The notes below the pieces were generated by a model. That model did not search any database. It was not told the DNA's origin and saw only the letters and a program-made list of their open reading frames with translations. This document shows, piece by piece, positions 60,186-64,000 of a DNA stretch of 64,000 bases. How positions within the stretch are numbered: position 1 is the first letter of the stretch; the number at the start of each line of letters is the position of its first letter. This DNA comes from Chryseobacterium luquanense (GTDB lineage: Bacteria; Bacteroidota; Bacteroidia; Flavobacteriales; Weeksellaceae), in NCBI RefSeq assembly GCF_026460945.1, contig NZ_JAOVZV010000021.1, forward strand, positions 1 to 64,000, written 5' to 3'. Made by a program: the position numbers and the translations under genes.

Positions 60186-61747
60186 CGCAGCAAAGTTTTT
60201 GGCTGTTTGTTTCAGAACAGCACGAAAAATTATTGACCCAGATCACACAGCATTTGGGACTGACGTTTTTGTCGTTACTTTTGGCAATCATTGTCGGTTT
60301 ACCGTTGGGAATTCTCATCGCAAGAAAAAGAAAATTATCAGGCTCTGTTTTGGGCGTTGCAGGAATTTTGCAGACCATTCCGAGTATTGCCTTATTGGGT
60401 TTTATGATCCCGGCTTTTGGAATTGGAGCAACTCCGGCAATTGTCGCTTTGTTGATTTATGCACTTTTACCAATCATCAGAAATACTTACACAGGGATTA
60501 CAGGCGTAAATCCTGCAGTCATCGAAGCAGCAAAAGCAATGGGAATGAACCGGAAACAATTGCTTTTCAAAGTAGAACTTCCTTTGGCGATGCCTGTCAT
60601 TATTGCGGGAATAAGAACTGCGGCGGTAATTAATGTTGGGGTTGCAACTTTGGCTTCATTTGTTGCTGCAGGAGGTTTGGGTGAATTTATCTTCGGCGGA
60701 ATTTCATTAAACAATACCAATATGATTCTTGCAGGAGCAATTCCCGCAGCATTATTGGCTGTTTTGTTGGATAAGCTGATTGCTGTTTTTCAAAAGATTA
60801 GATATCAGAACTTGCGTAAATTCTGGTATGTTTTTCCGGGAATATTGATGATTATTGGTGGCGGTTATGAGCTCACTTCCAACTCTGAAAATAAACTCAA
60901 AGCTGGCTTCACACCAGAATTTATGGGAAGACAGGATGGCGATCTGGGTTTGCGTTCTGTTTATGGTTTGAATGTAAATCCGAAAGTTGTCAACGATGCC
61001 ATTATGTACAAAGCAGCTTATGAGGGCGAGCTTGATCTCATCAGCGGGTATTCTACGGACGGTAGAATTAAAGCTTTTGATCTTTACGTTTTGGAAGATG
61101 ACAAGAGGATATTTCCGCCATATTTTGCTGCTCCGATTATTAAAACAAAGACTTTACAGAAATTTCCTGAACTCGAAAAAACGCTTGATTTATTGGCTGG
61201 GAAATTTAATGATTCGATAATGACAGATCTGAATTACCGTTCAGATTATCTCAATCAAACACCTGAAAAGATTGCAAAGGATTTTTTAATTAAAACTCAC
61301 TTATACAAAAATCCACGAAATGGAAATGCCGCAACAGTTCGGATTGGTTCAAAAATATTCGGTGAGCAATACATTCTCACGGAAATTTATAAAATGCTGA
61401 TCGAAGGATATACCAATTATAAAGTAGAAACAAAAACAGGATTGGGTGGAACGAAAATCTGTTTTGATGCTTTAATGAACGACGCTATCGATTTTTACCC
61501 TGAATATACAGGAACCGGACTTTTGGTTTTATTAAAACCTGATAAAAAAACACTTTCAACGGTTACCAAAAGTGCAAAAAGCACTTACAATTATGTCAAT
61601 TCTGAATTTCAGAAACAATACGGAATCCGTTGGTTAAAACCGCTTGGATTCAATAATTCCTATGCATTGATGATGCGCAGAAAGCAATCGGAAGAACTGA
61701 AAATAAAGACAATCTCAGATCTTAAGAATTATCTGGATCAAAAGTAA
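60182..61747 (+). CDS. ABC permease fused to a circularly permuted substrate-binding domain (EgtU-like)
   Basis: A 521-residue fusion. Residues about 18-205 are an OpuC-type permease (IVGLPLGILIARKRK, an EAAKAMGMN coupling motif near 115, AAGGLGEFIFGGI). After a membrane segment near 215-232 comes a quaternary-amine binding domain of about 280 residues. Its lobes are in reversed order: the normally C-terminal part comes first (AGFTPEFMGRQDGD at 241, YSTDGRIKAFDLYVLEDDKR, PPYFAAPII), and the normally N-terminal part second (VRIGSKIFGEQYILTE at 386, GLGGTKICFDAL, PEYTGTGL at 440-447, LKPLGFNNSYALMM). The permease-binding fusion resembles EgtU of EgtUV. Both parts look complete, so it is likely functional. 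Confidence 0.82.
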   Translation: MTQQSFWLFVSEQHEKLLTQITQHLGLTFLSLLLAIIVGLPLGILIARKRKLSGSVLGVAGILQTIPSIALLGFMIPAFGIGATPAIVALLIYALLPIIRNTYTGITGVNPAVIEAAKAMGMNRKQLLFKVELPLAMPVIIAGIRTAAVINVGVATLASFVAAGGLGEFIFGGISLNNTNMILAGAIPAALLAVLLDKLIAVFQKIRYQNLRKFWYVFPGILMIIGGGYELTSNSENKLKAGFTPEFMGRQDGDLGLRSVYGLNVNPKVVNDAIMYKAAYEGELDLISGYSTDGRIKAFDLYVLEDDKRIFPPYFAAPIIKTKTLQKFPELEKTLDLLAGKFNDSIMTDLNYRSDYLNQTPEKIAKDFLIKTHLYKNPRNGNAATVRIGSKIFGEQYILTEIYKMLIEGYTNYKVETKTGLGGTKICFDALMNDAIDFYPEYTGTGLLVLLKPDKKTLSTVTKSAKSTYNYVNSEFQKQYGIRWLKPLGFNNSYALMMRRKQSEELKIKTISDLKNYLDQK

Positions 61748-61957
61748 AAATAAGTATTCAATTTTTTTAGATTTCTATAGTTTAAATAAATTCAACAACC
61801 ATTAATTAATTGAATACAAATGCAGAAATTTTTATAATATATTAATTAACTGAATTTCTTTTGAGTCACTAAGCAAAGTTGCAACATTGGTATTCCTTTT
61901 GACACCAATCATATCATAAAATTCAAGTGATCTTACAACAAACAGATAAAGAATACT

Positions 61958-63697
61958 ATGGCAAAAAATGTATCAGACCATCTGGTCGAAATGTTAAAAA
62001 GTGCAGGCGTTAAAAGAGTATATGCTATAACCGGTGACAGTCTGAATCCGGTTAATGATGCTATCAGAAGAGATGGCTCGATTGAGTGGATTCATGTTAG
62101 GCATGAAGAGACTGCAGCATACGCCGCATCTATGGATGCAGAACTTAATGGAATTGGTTGCTGTATGGGAAGCTCAGGACCGGGACATGTTCATTTGGTA
62201 AATGGTCTTTATGATGCAAATCGATCAGGAAATCCTGTCATTGCAATTGCGAGCACTTGTGCAACAGATAAATTCGGAACGGAATATTTTCAGGAGACCA
62301 ATCCTGAGCTATTGTTTAAAGACTGCAGCAAACAGATTTTTATGGCGAATACACCCAAACAGTTTTCCACCATGATTCAACGTACAATTCAGACAGCATT
62401 GAATGAAAAAGGGGTTGCCGTCTTAGGTTTGCCCGGTGATGTTGCATCCGCAGATTTTGAAGATGTTACAACAGGGTATAAAAATTTTAAAACAAATCCG
62501 ATATTCAGACCTTCAGAAAGTGAAATGTCACAGCTGATACAATTGTTGAATTCAGATAAAAAAATAGCTTTTTTTTGTGGACACGGTTGTAAAGATGCCG
62601 TTAAAGAAGTGGAAGATTTAGCTGGCAAATTAAATGCTCCCATTGTTTATTCTTTCAGAGGTAAAATATTCTTTGATAGAGAAAATAGTCCTTATGCTGT
62701 GGGAATGAACGGTCTACTAGGAAATAAATCAGGGTATGAGACCTGTAATGAGGCAGAAATCTTACTTCTTTTAGGAACAGATTTTCCGTATTCAGAATTT
62801 TTACCTGCAGATAAGGTTATTATACAGATCGATGAAAAACCAGAAAGAATTGGGCGACGCGCTCATGTTGATTATGGTTTTGCCGGTGACATTAAGGATA
62901 CTGTTCTGGCGCTTCTTCCTTACATCAAATCAAAATCAGATGATTCTTTTCTAAAAAAAATGAAGAAAATATATCTTGATGATGAAAAAAGATTTACTGA
63001 TTATGCTGAGAAAAAAGGGACATTATCAAAAATCAATCCTGAATATATTGCAACTCTTATAGACCATTATTCTTCAGAAAACGCTATATACACAGTAGAT
63101 ACTGGAATGACGGCTGTTTGGGCAGCAAGATTTATCCGGGCAAAAGGTAATCGTTATTTAACGGGTTCTTTTAATCATGGATCAATGGCGAACGCTTTGC
63201 CGATGGCAATAGGAGCTGCTGCTGCATGTCCAGATAGACAGATTATTGCGATGAGTGGTGATGGAGGATTATCCATGCTTTTAGGAGATTTGGCAGTAGT
63301 TATGCAATATCAATTTCCCATTAAGATTTTTGTTTTTAATAATCACTCGTTAGGAATGGTTAAACTTGAAATGGAAGTTGCTGGGTACGTAGACTGGCAG
63401 ACTGACATGATAAATCCACCTTTTGATAAAATTGCAGAATTAATGAATATAAAAGGTCTGGAACTCAAAGAACCAGAAAAAGCGGAATCAATAATTAGAG
63501 AAGCGTTTACACATGAAGGACCTGTCTTGGTCAATATCTATACTGATCCGGATACTTTGGCTATGCCACCACATATAACATTTGAACAAATGAAAGGATT
63601 TGCAACCTCTCTGGCAAAGAAAATTGGAATGGGAAAATTTGACGATGTGAAAAATTCAGTAAAAGCAGGAATCAATCAGATTGGTGAGGTTTTATAA
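61958..63697 (+). CDS. poxB: Pyruvate oxidase/dehydrogenase (quinone), thiamine-diphosphate dependent
   Basis: A 579-residue ThDP/FAD enzyme, close in length and sequence to E. coli PoxB (572 residues). N-terminal PYR domain: YAITGDSLNPVNDAI and HEETAAYAAS with the catalytic Glu. Central FAD-binding domain: FFCGHGCKDA, QIDEKPERIGRRAHVDY. C-terminal PP domain: GDGGLSMLLGDLAVVMQY then NNHSLGMVKLEM, the GDG...NN ThDP site. It decarboxylates pyruvate to acetate and CO2, passing electrons to quinone at the membrane. It is separate from the egt operon by 210 bases and appears monocistronic. Confidence 0.92.
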   Translation: MAKNVSDHLVEMLKSAGVKRVYAITGDSLNPVNDAIRRDGSIEWIHVRHEETAAYAASMDAELNGIGCCMGSSGPGHVHLVNGLYDANRSGNPVIAIASTCATDKFGTEYFQETNPELLFKDCSKQIFMANTPKQFSTMIQRTIQTALNEKGVAVLGLPGDVASADFEDVTTGYKNFKTNPIFRPSESEMSQLIQLLNSDKKIAFFCGHGCKDAVKEVEDLAGKLNAPIVYSFRGKIFFDRENSPYAVGMNGLLGNKSGYETCNEAEILLLLGTDFPYSEFLPADKVIIQIDEKPERIGRRAHVDYGFAGDIKDTVLALLPYIKSKSDDSFLKKMKKIYLDDEKRFTDYAEKKGTLSKINPEYIATLIDHYSSENAIYTVDTGMTAVWAARFIRAKGNRYLTGSFNHGSMANALPMAIGAAAACPDRQIIAMSGDGGLSMLLGDLAVVMQYQFPIKIFVFNNHSLGMVKLEMEVAGYVDWQTDMINPPFDKIAELMNIKGLELKEPEKAESIIREAFTHEGPVLVNIYTDPDTLAMPPHITFEQMKGFATSLAKKIGMGKFDDVKNSVKAGINQIGEVL

Positions 63698-63793
63698 TGA
63701 ACATAGTTACTAAATCAAGTTGCTGCTTTTAAATTTAAGAGATTGAATTAAATGAAAATAATATATTTATCATTTAATTTATGCAATTACGCT

Positions 63794-63969
63794 ATGAAAG
63801 AACTTATCGAGAAAATTAATGCTGAATTTGACGCATTTTCAACGGAAGCGAATCAGCAATCTGAAAAAGGAAACAAAGCTGTCGGTACAAGAGCAAGAAA
63901 ATCAGCTTTAGAACTAAATAAATTTTTTAAGGATTTCGAAAAGTTTCTGTAGAACAATCAAAGAAATAA
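63794..63969 (+). pseudogene. Histone H1-like small protein with C-terminal frameshift
   Basis: From ATG 63794 the frame encodes MKELIEKINAEFDAFSTEAN and then GTRARKSALELNKFF, the conserved core of the small Bacteroidota histone H1-like protein. The frame then ends early (KDFEKFL, TAG). Shifting by one base in the GATTTCGAAAAG run at 63932-63943 restores the family ending RKVSVEQSKK and a TAA at 63967. One T appears to be missing. The true protein would be about 58 residues. This is either a sequencing or assembly error or a recent mutation. Confidence 0.75.
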
Positions 63970-64000
63970 TAGTCTCAAATCCCGGTCTGTTAAGCTGGGA

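Noticed and set aside
1..64000. CRISPR arrays, tRNA or rRNA genes, insertion sequences
   Set aside because: No spaced direct-repeat array, cloverleaf-like tRNA, rRNA stretch or transposase was recognised on either strand; this was judged by eye only.

Overview
The window looks like a chromosomal segment of a Bacteroidota flavobacterium, most like Chryseobacterium or a close relative. It is A+T-rich, Shine-Dalgarno sequences are rare, and several promoters carry the phylum-type -7 box TAnnTTTG. The gene families fit as well: subtype iii type VI secretion (T6SS) cargo with a DUF4280 PAAR-like protein, lysine-rich histone H1-like protein, GH95 fucosidase and many AraC and Crp/Fnr regulators. This assignment is inferred from gene content; no rRNA or tRNA gene was found.

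Bases 1 to about 14,800 are a T6SS cargo island, visibly richer in A+T than the rest. It opens inside a VgrG spike gene, followed by a metzincin-type metalloprotease effector and an exported putative immunity protein. Then come five further exported or lipoprotein genes. Each is preceded by a decayed scrap of an effector C-terminus that keeps a W-Q-W box, and one also keeps the Met-turn; most scraps end in a stop overlapping the next ATG. This reads as a stack of displaced effector/immunity modules. A second block holds an unknown 334-residue protein, a DUF4280 PAAR-like protein, a large cargo gene cut by one nonsense codon, and a duplicated lipoprotein plus partner module. The island ends at a broken ATP-grasp gene.

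Bases 15,200 to 52,000 are mostly small redox, detoxification and regulatory units: short-chain dehydrogenases, zinc and iron alcohol dehydrogenases, alpha/beta hydrolases, NTF2-like proteins, two PPC/DUF296 proteins, a YgiD-type dioxygenase, a PhzF protein, panB, a YceI lipoprotein and a GH95 fucosidase, mixed with Crp/Fnr and AraC regulators. Readable regulatory DNA includes a palindrome shared by a Crp/Fnr gene and the adjacent dehydrogenase, an inverted repeat over a promoter at 22,251, and AraC-like direct repeats at 41,021. A porin/Dabb/cupin cluster lies divergent from a two-component system near 52 kb.

Ergothioneine genes occur twice. One copy (egtD-egtB, 19,912-22,106) follows an MDR oxidoreductase. 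The second (57,075-59,270) is preceded by a short remnant of the same MDR tail, so the duplicated unit included that gene. The second copy is followed by an ABC ATPase and a permease fused to a substrate-binding domain, giving a combined biosynthesis and transport operon. The two lobes of that binding domain are in swapped order relative to the OpuC/ProX family, which is a circular permutation. A poxB-type pyruvate oxidase and a frameshifted histone H1-like gene close the window.

Several genes are broken by a single base (8,358, 22,893, 63,937). These could be real decay or assembly errors.
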